Assembly: GCF_001619585.1 (NCBI RefSeq)
Contig: NZ_LQNT01000001.1
Location: 558,001-622,000 of the forward strand
DNA length: 64,000 bases
Direction: 5' to 3'
Origin: Bhargavaea cecembensis
GTDB taxonomy: Bacteria; Bacillota; Bacilli; Bacillales_A; Planococcaceae
The position numbers and the translations under genes were made by a program. Numbering within the stretch: the first letter of the stretch is position 1; each line of letters starts with the position of its first letter. The notes beneath the pieces were generated by a model that saw nothing but the letters and a program-made list of their open reading frames with translations, had not been told where the DNA came from and did not search any database. Positions 16,209 through 25,805 of this stretch are shown one piece after another.

Positions 16209-18098
16209 TCATGCTTGGGCGATTTCTTCGAGATAGCTCCAGCGCTCGATGAGGACCTCATACTGCTGATTCAGCTCATCAAGCCGGGCGGAGATTTCAC
16301 TCACTTTCCCGTAGTCCGCACCCGCATCAGCGAGCGCCTCTTCCGCTTCCATGATCGCCTGCTCGGCCGCCTCGATCTTGCTGCCGATCTCTTCCCATTC
16401 CTTTTTCTCACCGAGAGTCATCTTCTTTTTCTTCGGCTTATCCGGTTGCTGTACCGGCTTCTCCTCACCTGCAGGCTGGGTGGCTGCTTCTTTATCCAGC
16501 TTTGCTGACTTCTCCAGGTAGTCAGTATAAAGACCGAGTTCCTGCGTGACATCCCCCGACCCATCCAGAATCCAGAGTTTGCGGGAGGTCCGATCAAGGA
16601 AGAAACGGTCATGTGAGATCGTCACGACTACCCCAGGGAATGAGTCGATGAACGTTTCAAGCACCGACAGTGTCTCCAGGTCCAGATCATTGGTCGGCTC
16701 ATCCAGAAGCAAAACGTTCGGCTGCTCGATCAGGAGCCGAAGCAGATACAGCCGCTTCCGTTCGCCGCCGGACAGCTTGCCGATCAGCGTCCCGTGGACA
16801 CTGGAGGGGAAAAGGAACTGCTCGAGCATCTGCACGGCGGAATAACGCGTGCCGTCCTGCCTTCGGATATCGTTCGAGGCCTCCGTGACATAGGAGATGA
16901 TCCGCTGATTTGGATCCATCTCGGGCAGATGCTGGGTGAAGTGTGCAATCTTCACCGTCTCACCCCGGTCCAATACGCCGCTGTCCGGCTCAATGGAACC
17001 GGCCAGCAGATTCATGAGCGTAGACTTGCCCGCTCCGTTGGGTCCGATTACAGCGACGCGGTCTCCGCCCTGGAGAAGGAACGAGAAGTCTTTGATGATA
17101 TCCCTGCCGCCATACCCTTTTGTAATCCGCTCCCCCTCGAGCACTTTCTTGCCGAGGCGGGATGCAGCAAGCGACAGGTCAAGCGGATCCGGGCCGTCCT
17201 CTTTCTTCACTTTCTCGGACAGTTCCTCAAACCTGCCGATCCGTGCCTTCTGCTTGGTCGAACGGGCCTTTGCACCCCTTCGGATCCATTTCAGCTCGTT
17301 CCGGTAGCGGTTCTTGTTTTTCTCGAGGGTTGCCTCATTCTGCTCGATCCGGAGCGCCTTCGCCTCAAGGAAGTCCGAGTAGGTCCCCCGGTGGCTGTAT
17401 AGCGTCCGGTCGGCAAGCTCGTAGACTTTGGTCGCGACCGAATCCAGAAAGTAGCGGTCGTGCGTGATGAACAGCATTGCGCCGCCGGTCTGCTTGAGGT
17501 AATCCTGCAGCCACTCGATCGACGTAACGTCCAGATGGTTGGTCGGTTCGTCAAGAAGCAGGAGACCTGCCGGCTCGAGCAGCACCCTGGCTAGTGCCAC
17601 GCGTTTTCGCTGTCCTCCGGAAAGGCTTCCCATTCTTGCTTCATAATCGGAGATTCCCAGTTTCGAGAGAATGGTTTTTGCGCGTGCGTTCAGGTCCCAG
17701 CCTCCATCCGCGTCCATCCGGTTCTGCAGCTTCGCAAACCGGTCCTGGACCGCGGTGTTTTCCGGATCGTTCCCGAGCGCGCGAAGCACTTCCTCGTACT
17801 CCCGGTTCAGCCGGATCAGTGGGGAGTCCCCTCCAAACACGGTCTGAAGCACGGTGAGCTCGGGGTCCGGACGCGGATCCTGCGGCAAATGGGCGATCCG
17901 GTAGTCATTCGGATGATCGAACGATGCCGAGTCCGCATCAAGCTCTCCTGCGATAATCGACAGAAGCGTCGACTTGCCGGTACCGTTGATGCCGATCAGG
18001 CCGATCCGGTCCCCTTCGTTGATGGTAAAGCTGATATCGTTGAACAGTGTCTTGTCCCCGACGGTCTTCGTCAGGCCCGACACGATGAGATGCCCCAT
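16209..18098 (-). CDS. yfmR: ABC-F family ATPase (YfmR/Uup type)
   Basis: This 629-residue soluble protein has two ABC ATPase domains with Walker A motifs GINGTGKST (about 35) and GPNGAGKST (about 350), signatures LSGGQRKRVALARVLL and LSGGERKRLYLLRLL, a P-loop interdomain linker with IRRGAKARSTKQKARIGRFEELS, and a C-terminal coiled coil from about 560. No membrane segments are present. ABC-F proteins bind the ribosomal E site; YfmR resolves stalls with EF-P. A GTG three codons upstream is possible, but the ATG is better spaced from AGGAAG. Confidence 0.94.
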   Translation of the reverse strand: MGHLIVSGLTKTVGDKTLFNDISFTINEGDRIGLIGINGTGKSTLLSIIAGELDADSASFDHPNDYRIAHLPQDPRPDPELTVLQTVFGGDSPLIRLNREYEEVLRALGNDPENTAVQDRFAKLQNRMDADGGWDLNARAKTILSKLGISDYEARMGSLSGGQRKRVALARVLLEPAGLLLLDEPTNHLDVTSIEWLQDYLKQTGGAMLFITHDRYFLDSVATKVYELADRTLYSHRGTYSDFLEAKALRIEQNEATLEKNKNRYRNELKWIRRGAKARSTKQKARIGRFEELSEKVKKEDGPDPLDLSLAASRLGKKVLEGERITKGYGGRDIIKDFSFLLQGGDRVAVIGPNGAGKSTLMNLLAGSIEPDSGVLDRGETVKIAHFTQHLPEMDPNQRIISYVTEASNDIRRQDGTRYSAVQMLEQFLFPSSVHGTLIGKLSGGERKRLYLLRLLIEQPNVLLLDEPTNDLDLETLSVLETFIDSFPGVVVTISHDRFFLDRTSRKLWILDGSGDVTQELGLYTDYLEKSAKLDKEAATQPAGEEKPVQQPDKPKKKKMTLGEKKEWEEIGSKIEAAEQAIMEAEEALADAGADYGKVSEISARLDELNQQYEVLIERWSYLEEIAQA

Positions 18099-18275
18099 GT
18101 TACCCACTTCCTATCCGGTGTATAGACAATTCCATCATACTAAAAATAGAGGTCCGGAACCAATCCTGCTGTTTCCCTCCCTATTTACAGGAAAAATTTT
18201 CAGAAACTTAACCTTTCCCGGAAGCCATATTGATACAATGGTAGCAAGTGACGATATTTTCGAGGGGGGAACGAC

Positions 18276-19547
18276 TTGAAATTCCGGCTGACAAAAGAAG
18301 AGAAAAGCTGGGCGTTCTACGACTGGGCCAACTCCGCCTATTCCATCATCATCACCACTGCCGTCTTCCCGCTGTTCTATAAGGCCGCAGCGACCAATGC
18401 GGGAGTAAGCGCAACCGACTCGACCGCTTACCTTGGCTACACCATCTCCATCTTTACGTTCATTCTGGCCATGTTGGCCCCCATACTCGGAACGATTGCG
18501 GATTACCGCGGCATGAAGAAAAAGTTCTTTACCGGCTTCTTCATCCTGGGTACCGGTGCGACAGCCGCACTCGCTTTCATCCCTGCGGACAACTGGCTGA
18601 TGCTGCTCGTCGTCTACACATTTGCCGCACTCGGCTCGACAGGGGCGAATGTGTTCTATGACTCGTTCCTTACCGACGTGTCCACCTCGGAACGCATGAA
18701 CCGTGTCTCGGCATTTGGTTACGGAATCGGATATATCGGGAGCACGATTCCTTTCATCATCTCGATTGCGATCATCCTGCTGTCTCAGTCCGGTGTCATT
18801 CCGCTTTCCGTGACTAATGCAAGCCGGGCGGCATTTCTGATCACCGCCGCATGGTGGCTCTTCTTCTCGGTGCCGATGTTCCGGCATGTGCATCAGATCC
18901 ACTTTATTGAACCCGAGCCGAAACCGGTCGCGCAGGCATTCAAACGCCTCGGCAACACGTTCCGGGAAATCAGGAAATACCGCGGCCTGTTTTTGTTCCT
19001 GCTTGCCTACTTCTTCTACATCGACGGTGTCGGCACGATCATCTCCATGTCGACCGCGTACGGCACGGACCTTGGCATCGATGCCAACAGCCTGCTGATT
19101 ATCCTGTTCGTGACCCAGGTGATCGCCGCTCCGTTTGCGATCCTCTACGGCCGGCTTGCCGACCGGTTCGGCACGAAGCAGATCCTGTATGTCGGCATCG
19201 CCGTCTACACCTTCGTCTGCATCTATGCCTACTCGATGGACTCCGTCGCCGACTTCTGGGTGCTCGCCATGCTCGTCGGCACCTCACAGGGCGGCATCCA
19301 GGCGCTCAGCCGCTCCTACTTCGGACGGCTGGTCCCGAAAGAGAACTCCAACGAATTCTTCGGCTTCTACAACATCTTCGGGAAGTTCGCCTCGATCATG
19401 GGCCCTCTCCTTGTCGGTGTCACGGCCCAGATGACAGGCAACACGAACGCCGGCGTCTTTAGCCTCGTCGTGCTGTTCATCATTGGCGGCATCATCCTGT
19501 ACTTCGTCCCGGACCCATCCCGCTATGAGCCGGTACCGGAGAACTGA
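18276..19547 (+). CDS. UMF1-family MFS transporter
   Basis: A 423-residue 12-TM protein starts at TTG after CGAGGGGGGAAC. The N-terminus KEEKSWAFYDWANSAYS and the segment YDSFLTDVSTSERMNRVSAFGYGIGYIGS (in parts VSTSERMNRVS and FGYGIGYIGS) are signatures of the UMF1/Atg22-like major facilitator family, as is the C-terminal QGGIQALSRSYFGRLVPKE. The family is assumed to be an efflux or amino-acid/metabolite exporter; the substrate is unknown. It is monocistronic, divergent from yfmR, with its own terminator. Confidence 0.9.
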   Translation: MKFRLTKEEKSWAFYDWANSAYSIIITTAVFPLFYKAAATNAGVSATDSTAYLGYTISIFTFILAMLAPILGTIADYRGMKKKFFTGFFILGTGATAALAFIPADNWLMLLVVYTFAALGSTGANVFYDSFLTDVSTSERMNRVSAFGYGIGYIGSTIPFIISIAIILLSQSGVIPLSVTNASRAAFLITAAWWLFFSVPMFRHVHQIHFIEPEPKPVAQAFKRLGNTFREIRKYRGLFLFLLAYFFYIDGVGTIISMSTAYGTDLGIDANSLLIILFVTQVIAAPFAILYGRLADRFGTKQILYVGIAVYTFVCIYAYSMDSVADFWVLAMLVGTSQGGIQALSRSYFGRLVPKENSNEFFGFYNIFGKFASIMGPLLVGVTAQMTGNTNAGVFSLVVLFIIGGIILYFVPDPSRYEPVPEN

Positions 19548-19558
19548 ATAGGTAAACG

Positions 19559-19600
19559 GACGATCCGGAGCGTAAGCTGTTCGGATCGTCTTTTTTATTT
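19559..19600 (+). terminator. Terminator of the UMF1 MFS gene
   Basis: GACGATCCG pairs with CGGATCGTC, followed by TTTTTTATTT. Confidence 0.9.
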
Positions 19601-19617
19601 GGAGGGAGCGGGGGTGC

Positions 19618-19743
19618 TTTTGCGTCGGCAAACTATCAATTGGCGTCGGCAACATCTCGTTTCGCGTCGGCAACTCAAAGGTTCGCGACTGCAACATCAG
19701 AGTTCGCGTCCACATCTCCTGTTTTCACGTCGGCATCTCCCCC
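19618..19743. repeat. Array A of 21-bp tandem repeats
   Basis: Six degenerate units follow one another with a period of 21 bp (two units are 20 and 22). The common core is TTCGCGTCGGCAAC, with a variable tail of about 7 bp. The same core recurs in array B at 20663. The array lies in the 337-bp gap between the MFS terminator and the isochorismatase gene. The remainder of that gap (19744-19884) is AT-rich and holds only the upstream region of the isochorismatase. Confidence 0.85.
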
Positions 19744-19884
19744 AGCTATCCTCAAGCATTTTATCAGCGTCAAGAATCATCATTTCAATTCCATAAAGAT
19801 GATGTTAATATCTAAATATTAGGAATTAATAATAAAAAATCCTTGGGGACAGGGGAATCTTATATTCGAAAGGGGGAAAATCAT

Positions 19885-20442
19885 TTGAATCAAACATTAT
19901 TAATTATTGACGCACAACAAGAGTTAATCGAAGGAAATCAAGAAGAAAGTGCTGTTTATAATAAAGAGCAACTGATCAGGAATATTAACTTAGTCATTGA
20001 AAAAGCAAAAAAATCGAATGTTCCCATTGTCTTTGTAAGAGATTTAGATGTGGCTGAAGGGAAAGGGAAAGGATTTCAAGTTCACGAAGAAATAAATGTG
20101 CCAGCAGATTCGAGGATTTTTGATAAAACTGCAACGAATTCTTTCCATGGAACAGGGTTACTGAATCACCTGCAATCTCAAGATATTGAGCATGTGGTCA
20201 TCATGGGGTGCCAAACACAGTATTGTATTGACAGTGCAGTCAGATCGGCAACTATAAGCGGTTTGGATACCACCTTAGTAGGTGACGGACATTCAACTAC
20301 AGACAGTGGCGATTTAAGTGCAGAACAAATCATCAAGCATCATAACGAAACGCTTCACGGTCATTACAATGTTGAGCACTTTTCTGTAGTCAGAAATGCA
20401 ACGGAGGACCTGTTTCAGCCAATTCATGATTCATATAGGTGA
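19885..20442 (+). CDS. Isochorismatase-like cysteine hydrolase
   Basis: This 185-residue protein is a compact isochorismatase-fold hydrolase with the catalytic triad D9 (LLIIDAQ), K81 (FDKTATN) and C114 (MGCQTQYCIDSAVRSA). Members hydrolyse amides or isochorismate; the substrate is not predictable. The TTG start is chosen because AAGGGGGA lies 8 nt upstream; a longer TTG start at 19843 has no such site. The gene is markedly AT-rich compared with neighbours and is bracketed by arrays A and B, suggesting horizontal acquisition. It has its own terminator. Confidence 0.88.
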   Translation: MNQTLLIIDAQQELIEGNQEESAVYNKEQLIRNINLVIEKAKKSNVPIVFVRDLDVAEGKGKGFQVHEEINVPADSRIFDKTATNSFHGTGLLNHLQSQDIEHVVIMGCQTQYCIDSAVRSATISGLDTTLVGDGHSTTDSGDLSAEQIIKHHNETLHGHYNVEHFSVVRNATEDLFQPIHDSYR

Positions 20443-20453
20443 ATTAAAAAAAG

Positions 20454-20490
20454 AGCCTTCATCCGGTTGATGTGGATGAAGGCTTTTGTT
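20454..20490 (+). terminator. Terminator of the isochorismatase gene
   Basis: AGCCTTCATCC pairs with GGATGAAGGCT, followed by TTTGTT. Confidence 0.88.
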
Positions 20491-20527
20491 CGCTTTAATG
20501 AGAATGTAGGAAAGATGTCATTGTGCT

Positions 20528-20612
20528 TCAAGAATCCAACCGGTCTTTCCAATACACACGCAGCCCTGTAAATGCCATGGCAACTTCCCCATGACTCCTC
20601 GCATCGAACTGG
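20528..20612 (-). pseudogene. 3' remnant of a beta-lactamase-family paralogue
   Basis: Read on the minus strand, this segment encodes FDARSHGEVAMAFTGLRVYW followed by KDRLDS and a stop. It closely matches the C-terminus of the intact serine hydrolase just to its right (FEVESHGEDAMAFTGLRVYW then KEAGNKE). No upstream part of the gene remains; sequence beyond 20612 is unrelated and runs into array B. It is a truncated duplicate or the relic of a neighbouring paralogue. Confidence 0.75.
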
Positions 20613-20662
20613 AGCACCTAGGCTTTGGATCGTCCTTACTAATTGGTTTAGGGGGCGGGGCC

Positions 20663-20770
20663 TTTTGCGTCGGCAACACTGAAATTCGCGTCGGCAACTC
20701 GGGATTTCGCGCCTTCAGCGCCTTATTTCGAGACCGCAACCCACCATTTCGCGTCGTTCACTCTTTATTT
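20663..20770. repeat. Array B of 21-bp tandem repeats
   Basis: Five units at exactly 21-bp spacing begin at 20664, each starting TTCG or TTTG; the first two carry the full core GCGTCGGCAAC seen in array A. The last unit overlaps the stop codon of the serine hydrolase gene. Confidence 0.85.
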
Positions 20771-22056
20771 CCGGCTTCTTTCCAATACACCCGCAGCCCT
20801 GTGAATGCCATGGCATCTTCCCCATGGCTCTCTACTTCGAACCTGACAAGCTTACCGGTACGAGCATTTTGGAATTGTGCAGGTGCCACCGGCCGCAGAT
20901 GGTCTGTGCGCCCGTCGGTCAGCATCACCAGTCCTCTGTCATTCGCATCGATCCGGAAGCCGTCCGGATCTTCGTCGTTTCGGTAATGTCCGGTGAATGT
21001 CTTTAGTTCATCCGATGATACTGGAATCTCGGGAAGAGGAGCCATCGACTCCTCAGGAGAACGACCAAGCGCTGTATAGATGGCGCCCTTCATCAGCGTT
21101 TCCGCCGGCACACCCGTCCGGTTCGTGAGGACGGCAACGGTGATTCCCTTTTCGGGAAGGAAGCCAAATGAGGAAGAGACACCCGGCTGGCCTCCTCCGT
21201 GGTGGACGAGGTCGGCGCCTCCAAAGTCAGGCGTAACCATCAGGCCATGGCCGTAGAATGTGTTTTCATCGACCATGGCAACACGTTCTTGCATCCCCGC
21301 TGTATCGACATTTCCGATCACAGATTCACGGAATGCACGGTCCGTATACAATCTTCCGTAGACGAGCAAATCATTCACCGTCGAGCGGATACCGCCGCCG
21401 ACTGCATAATTGCCGAGTGACGGCCAATTCACCGGTAGAAGTTTCTCCGTGTATTGAACAGCGGTGTTCGAATGCACTCCCTGCCCGGGTGGCGTGAAAG
21501 TGGTTCTCTTCATACCGGCAGGCTGGACAATGCGTTCCATGATGAATTCCCGGTAATTTATGCCTGACACCTGTTCAATGATTGCGCCAAGCAGCAGGAA
21601 TGCATCATTTGAATAGCTGATCCGCTCGCCAGGTTCACCGATCGGTTTCAGGTCCAGATTTTCCAGATACCTGATATGTACAACAAAGCCCTCTATTTCT
21701 TCACGCCGCCTCACCGGCGGCATGCCGGTTGTATGTGAGAGGAGATGCCGTATCTCAGCAGCTCTGATAATGGGTACCGATTCTGCTTCCGGCAGATACT
21801 GGACTGCCTGGTCCGTAAGCGAGAGCTTTCCTTCCGCGGCCAGGATATGTATAGCGAGCGCCGTGAACGACTTGGTCACGGATGCCGTTCCGAAAACCGT
21901 ATCGGGCGTTATGTTTGCTTCTCCTCCTGCTTCAATCGTCCCAAAGCCGCTCACAAAAAGGTGCTCCCCGTTCCGCGCAGCACCTATCGCCATTCCCGGG
22001 ATTTCTTCCACAACCCGTATTTTCTCTGCAAACTGTTCAAATGCCTTCCAATCCAT
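20758..22056 (-). CDS. Serine hydrolase of the beta-lactamase (class C) family
   Basis: The 432-residue protein has the three beta-lactamase/DD-peptidase motifs: SxxK as SVTK (GTASVTKSFTALAI, about residue 74), YxN as YSN (GERISYSNDAFLLLG, about 165) and HGG as HHGGGQPG (about 300). A C-terminal domain (FTGHYRNDEDPDGFRIDA) is like those of EstB/Pab87-type hydrolases. No signal peptide is evident, so a cytosolic peptidase or esterase is likelier than a true beta-lactamase. GAAGGGGGAG precedes the ATG. A fragment of a close paralogue lies just downstream. Confidence 0.88.
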   Translation of the reverse strand: MDWKAFEQFAEKIRVVEEIPGMAIGAARNGEHLFVSGFGTIEAGGEANITPDTVFGTASVTKSFTALAIHILAAEGKLSLTDQAVQYLPEAESVPIIRAAEIRHLLSHTTGMPPVRRREEIEGFVVHIRYLENLDLKPIGEPGERISYSNDAFLLLGAIIEQVSGINYREFIMERIVQPAGMKRTTFTPPGQGVHSNTAVQYTEKLLPVNWPSLGNYAVGGGIRSTVNDLLVYGRLYTDRAFRESVIGNVDTAGMQERVAMVDENTFYGHGLMVTPDFGGADLVHHGGGQPGVSSSFGFLPEKGITVAVLTNRTGVPAETLMKGAIYTALGRSPEESMAPLPEIPVSSDELKTFTGHYRNDEDPDGFRIDANDRGLVMLTDGRTDHLRPVAPAQFQNARTGKLVRFEVESHGEDAMAFTGLRVYWKEAGNKE

Positions 22057-22218
22057 GCCTACTCCCCCTTCCCCACTCTTATTCGACTGATGCATTCGGT
22101 GTCCTTCCCTAAAGAAAAATGATAGTAGAAAGTTGTTTATTTCCAATTAATGAAACTTACAACTCGCTCAGCACGTATCAATAAACAGTCATAACTACGT
22201 TTGAAGGGTGATATTGCT

Positions 22219-22665
22219 TTGCTAGAGTTAAGAAAAGTTAATAGTGAAAATTACGAAGAATGTTTAAACATGCATACAACTGATACCAATTTGGACTTTG
22301 TAGATTCTGTAGCGTGGTCATTAGCCGAAGCATGGGTATTTTATGATGATTCACGCCCTTTTGCAATTTATGCCGATAATGTAATGGTGGGTTTTGTTTC
22401 AATGTATATTGGTGAAAATAACCCCCAAATCATAAATTTTATGATAGATAACCGTTTTCAAAAAAGAGGCTATGGATCAGCAGCGGCTAAACTTTGTATT
22501 AAATATTTGTGTGAAGAATTTAATGCAAGAAGAATCTCCTTACCGGTTAATCCAGAAAATAGAACCGCACAAAGATTTTGGAGCAACATAGGCTTTAAAA
22601 TAACAGACGATATGGAGGATGGTTATCTTTATATGCGGTTGTACATACCAGAAAAATATGTCTGA
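22219..22665 (+). CDS. GNAT family N-acetyltransferase
   Basis: A 148-residue GNAT protein: LELRKVNSENYEECLNM at the N-terminus, acetyl-CoA-binding motif A with NRFQKRGYGSAAAKL, and NPENRTAQRFWSNIGFK near the end. This arrangement resembles the spermine/spermidine acetyltransferase-like group, but the substrate is uncertain. The TTG at 22219 is placed 8 nt after GAAGGGTG; a TTG at 22201 would add six residues. The gene is AT-rich relative to its surroundings, suggesting recent transfer. Confidence 0.85.
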   Translation: MLELRKVNSENYEECLNMHTTDTNLDFVDSVAWSLAEAWVFYDDSRPFAIYADNVMVGFVSMYIGENNPQIINFMIDNRFQKRGYGSAAAKLCIKYLCEEFNARRISLPVNPENRTAQRFWSNIGFKITDDMEDGYLYMRLYIPEKYV

Positions 22666-22679
22666 GCATAGCCAAACAA

Positions 22680-22720
22680 AAAAGAAGCCTTCATCCGCAC
22701 AGTGCAGATGAAGGCTCCTC
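22680..22720. terminator. Bidirectional terminator between GNAT gene and sbcC
   Basis: AGCCTTCATC pairs with GATGAAGGCT. An A-run on the left gives a U-run for sbcC transcripts; the plus side reads CCTCTTC, weaker. Confidence 0.8.
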
Positions 22721-22721
22721 T

Positions 22722-25700
22722 TCACTTCAATACAAATTCGGTCGAGCTGTGGCCCGCCTTGGATTTGGTGACTTTGAGGACCGCGGGCATAGCGGACTTG
22801 AGTTCCTCGACATGGGAGATCACACCGACGACCCTGCCGTTCCGCTGCAGTCCGACAAGCGCTTCGATCGCCTTCTGCAACGACTCCGGATCGAGTGATC
22901 CGAACCCTTCGTCGATGAACATTGTGTCGACACGGATGTTCCCGCCAAAGCCTTGGATGACATCCGCCATTCCAAGGGCGAGGGATAGCGATGCATTGAA
23001 CTTCTCGCCGCCGGAAAGTGTCCGGACATCCCTTGCCTGTCCTGTGTACGCATCATACACATCAATACCCAGGCCGCTCTGTCGCCCGCGGGCTTCCTGC
23101 CGGTCGCTCCGTAACAGTTCGAACTGACCATTTGATAGTTCCTTCAGCCGTTCGTTTGCAGCGAGCAGGATCCGCTCCAGGTATTCGATCTGAAAGTAAC
23201 GCTCAAATGACAGCTTATCGGCGTTCTGGCCACGCACGAGGTCATGGAGGCCGGCCACCTTGCCGAGCTTTTTCTCTAGCGCTTCCGCGTCGGTTGCCGC
23301 TTCCCTCATGGAGGCAATACCTTTTTTGACCGTGTTCAATGTATTTCGGGAATGGATGAGACGTTCCTGTGCCAGGTCATATGAAATCTTTGCTTCTTCG
23401 GCAAGCTGCCTGAGCTGTTCCAGGTCCGCCCTCTCACTTCCCTCCAGAGAAGCGGCAAGTTCGCTTTCCCTCACCTTCACGGCATGGAGGTCATTCTCGA
23501 ACGCACGGATGGCTTCTTCTGCCTCATCCGCCAGATGATCAGGCATGAGCGCCGCATGATAGGCTTCCGCAGAGCTGAAGGTGGAGGCGGCAAGCTTTTC
23601 CCGGAAGGCGGCTTCTGCCTCCCGGAGCTGGCTCTCCGCTTTTTCACCTTGATTGACAGCGAAAGTCAACGACTGTTCCGCCGCCTTCCGTTTGTCAGCC
23701 GCTTCTGTAGCGGCTGTTTCCAGCTTTTCCTTCATGCGTTCATGCCTTCCGATCATGTCGCGGAGCTCTGTCAGAGCCTCATCAAGTGATCGGACATCAT
23801 CGTAGCCTTCCGGAATCCATCGCTCCAGGCCGCTGATTGTCGCTTCAAGGGAGGCAATCCGGCTTGCCGTGCCCGCCAGCTCCTCTGTATGCCGTGTCAG
23901 CCTGCCTGCAACTTCTTCCGCCTTTTCCCGAAGGGTTTCCTCATCCTTCCGCAGTGACGAAAGGCGGTTTCGGCGTGACTTAGCAGTGGAAATTTCACCA
24001 CGCAGCCGCTCTGCTTCTTCCTTTCTGCCTGCCAGGATGTTGGCGGCACCGGCTGCTTTCAGACCGCGTCCTGCCAGACGGCCTGCAGATTGCTCCAGCT
24101 GTTCGTTCTGAAGCTTGAGGGTGCTTGCCGAGCGGATCGCAATTGACTGCGCATTAAGAAATGCCGATTCGGCCGCTTCAAGCTCCTCGGCATCCGGGCC
24201 GTCTGCTGTATCAGCCGGCGTAGGATGTTCGGTGCTGCCGCATACCGGGCAGGGTGATCCATCATGAAGATGAGCAGCAAGTGATGCCGCCTGGCTGTCC
24301 CGGAGCTGCTGTTTCAGCCCTTGCAGCACCGATTCCGCTTCATCCTTCCGGCGCTCGTCACGCTCTGCATCGTGCCCAGCTTTTCTGACAATCTCCAGGA
24401 GTCGGAGATGTTCCTCCAGAAATTCGCAGTCGCGCTCAACTGCCGTGAGCTGTTCATGGAGTTCATCTGTTCCGGCAAGGGCTTCTTCAAGGGCCGAGAT
24501 TTCTTGGCGAAGGGTTTCCTGTCTTTCACGGAGCTTTGCGGCGCCCGTGCGGAGGGACTCCATCTCTTCCGACAACCTCTTTTGTCCGGTCTGTGCAATG
24601 GCCAGTTCACGCAGTGCCTGATCACGCTCATCTAGGCGCGGCCGTGCTTCCTCAAGACGCTCCGCTGCCCGTCGTTTGGCGTCGATCTGCGGTTCTTGTT
24701 CTCTGATCTGCAGCGCCCGTGAGGCGGCTTCTTTTTCTGATTCCTTTGCCGCGGAAAGCGCTAGCTCTGCCTGCTCCACAGACTTTTTCGCCTGTTTTCG
24801 TTCCCGCTCCGCATCCGACATTTTTTCTTCAGCGGGACGGATCCTCGCTGCGAGGCGTGCAAGATTGACGGCTCGGCGTTTTTCCTCCATTTCCCGGAGG
24901 CGGCTATTCAGAGCGGATAATTGCCGCTTCTTCTCTTCCCACTCTTCCAGCCGGCTGTTCAGCTCTTGAGCATTCGTCAGCCGCCGGTTGGCTTCCGTGA
25001 GACCGGCCTCCAGCTGTTCCGCTTCTTTTGTCAGCCGGTCCGTCTCGGTGAGCCGGCGCTCCTGTTCACCGAATAGCCCCTCGATCACTTTCCCTGCGTT
25101 CGGGTGTTCATCGGAAAGGCTGGCGGCCAGTTCTTCACTGAGGTCTGGCAGCGTGTCCAGCAGATGCCTGGCCTGCCAGGCAATCCGGCCTGATGCTTCC
25201 TTCCAATCCGCCTCAACGGAAGACTTCCGCTCTTTCAGGACGGCTTCCATGTCTTTGTATTTCTTCGTGCGGAAAATCTTCCGGAAGATCTTTTCTTTGT
25301 TTTCCGTATCGGAAGTGAGCAGTTTCCGGAACTCACCCTGCGGCAGCATGACGATCTGGCTGAACTGGTCGTGGCTGAATCCGATCAGCTCGGCCACCTT
25401 CGCGTTCACCTCGGTCGTCATCTGTCGGTCCGTTACCGGCTTTTCCGATTCCCCGTCGACCTTGAACAGCTCGATCCGGTCACCGGTCGCGCTTTTGTTT
25501 CCGGCCTTCACATGGGGCATGCGGCGCATGATCCGGTACGTATCTCCAGCCGATTCAAACCAGAGTTCGACTTCCGTATGTACTTGGTCGTCCGCAAAGT
25601 CGGAACGGAGGCTCCGGTCTTCACGTTCTTCACCGCTCGCCTTGCCGTACAGGGCGTAGCAGATGGCATCGAAAATCGAGGTTTTCCCGGAACCGGTCGG

Positions 25701-25805
25701 ACCCGAGATGGCAAACAGCCCCCGGTCCCCCAGTTCCCTAAAGTCGATCGTTTCGCATTCCTTATACGGTCCGAACGCCGTCATCTTCAGCATCAGCGGC
25801 TTCAT
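22722..25805 (-). CDS. sbcC: Exonuclease SbcCD subunit C
   Basis: At 1027 residues this is a Rad50-type SMC ATPase. The N-terminus has Walker A GPTGSGKTSIFDAICYALYG; long coiled coils follow; the zinc hook is SPCPVCGSTEH near residue 500; the C-terminus has the signature SGGEKFNASLSLALGMADV and Walker B TMFIDEGFGSLD. With SbcD it forms a nuclease that opens DNA hairpins and trims blocked ends. Its ATG overlaps the sbcD stop by 4 bp. Confidence 0.96.
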   Translation of the reverse strand: MKPLMLKMTAFGPYKECETIDFRELGDRGLFAISGPTGSGKTSIFDAICYALYGKASGEEREDRSLRSDFADDQVHTEVELWFESAGDTYRIMRRMPHVKAGNKSATGDRIELFKVDGESEKPVTDRQMTTEVNAKVAELIGFSHDQFSQIVMLPQGEFRKLLTSDTENKEKIFRKIFRTKKYKDMEAVLKERKSSVEADWKEASGRIAWQARHLLDTLPDLSEELAASLSDEHPNAGKVIEGLFGEQERRLTETDRLTKEAEQLEAGLTEANRRLTNAQELNSRLEEWEEKKRQLSALNSRLREMEEKRRAVNLARLAARIRPAEEKMSDAERERKQAKKSVEQAELALSAAKESEKEAASRALQIREQEPQIDAKRRAAERLEEARPRLDERDQALRELAIAQTGQKRLSEEMESLRTGAAKLRERQETLRQEISALEEALAGTDELHEQLTAVERDCEFLEEHLRLLEIVRKAGHDAERDERRKDEAESVLQGLKQQLRDSQAASLAAHLHDGSPCPVCGSTEHPTPADTADGPDAEELEAAESAFLNAQSIAIRSASTLKLQNEQLEQSAGRLAGRGLKAAGAANILAGRKEEAERLRGEISTAKSRRNRLSSLRKDEETLREKAEEVAGRLTRHTEELAGTASRIASLEATISGLERWIPEGYDDVRSLDEALTELRDMIGRHERMKEKLETAATEAADKRKAAEQSLTFAVNQGEKAESQLREAEAAFREKLAASTFSSAEAYHAALMPDHLADEAEEAIRAFENDLHAVKVRESELAASLEGSERADLEQLRQLAEEAKISYDLAQERLIHSRNTLNTVKKGIASMREAATDAEALEKKLGKVAGLHDLVRGQNADKLSFERYFQIEYLERILLAANERLKELSNGQFELLRSDRQEARGRQSGLGIDVYDAYTGQARDVRTLSGGEKFNASLSLALGMADVIQGFGGNIRVDTMFIDEGFGSLDPESLQKAIEALVGLQRNGRVVGVISHVEELKSAMPAVLKVTKSKAGHSSTEFVLK

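Noticed and set aside
19618-20770. CRISPR array
   Set aside because: The units repeat head to tail with a 21-bp period and no spacers of regular length between conserved repeats; no cas genes are in the window.
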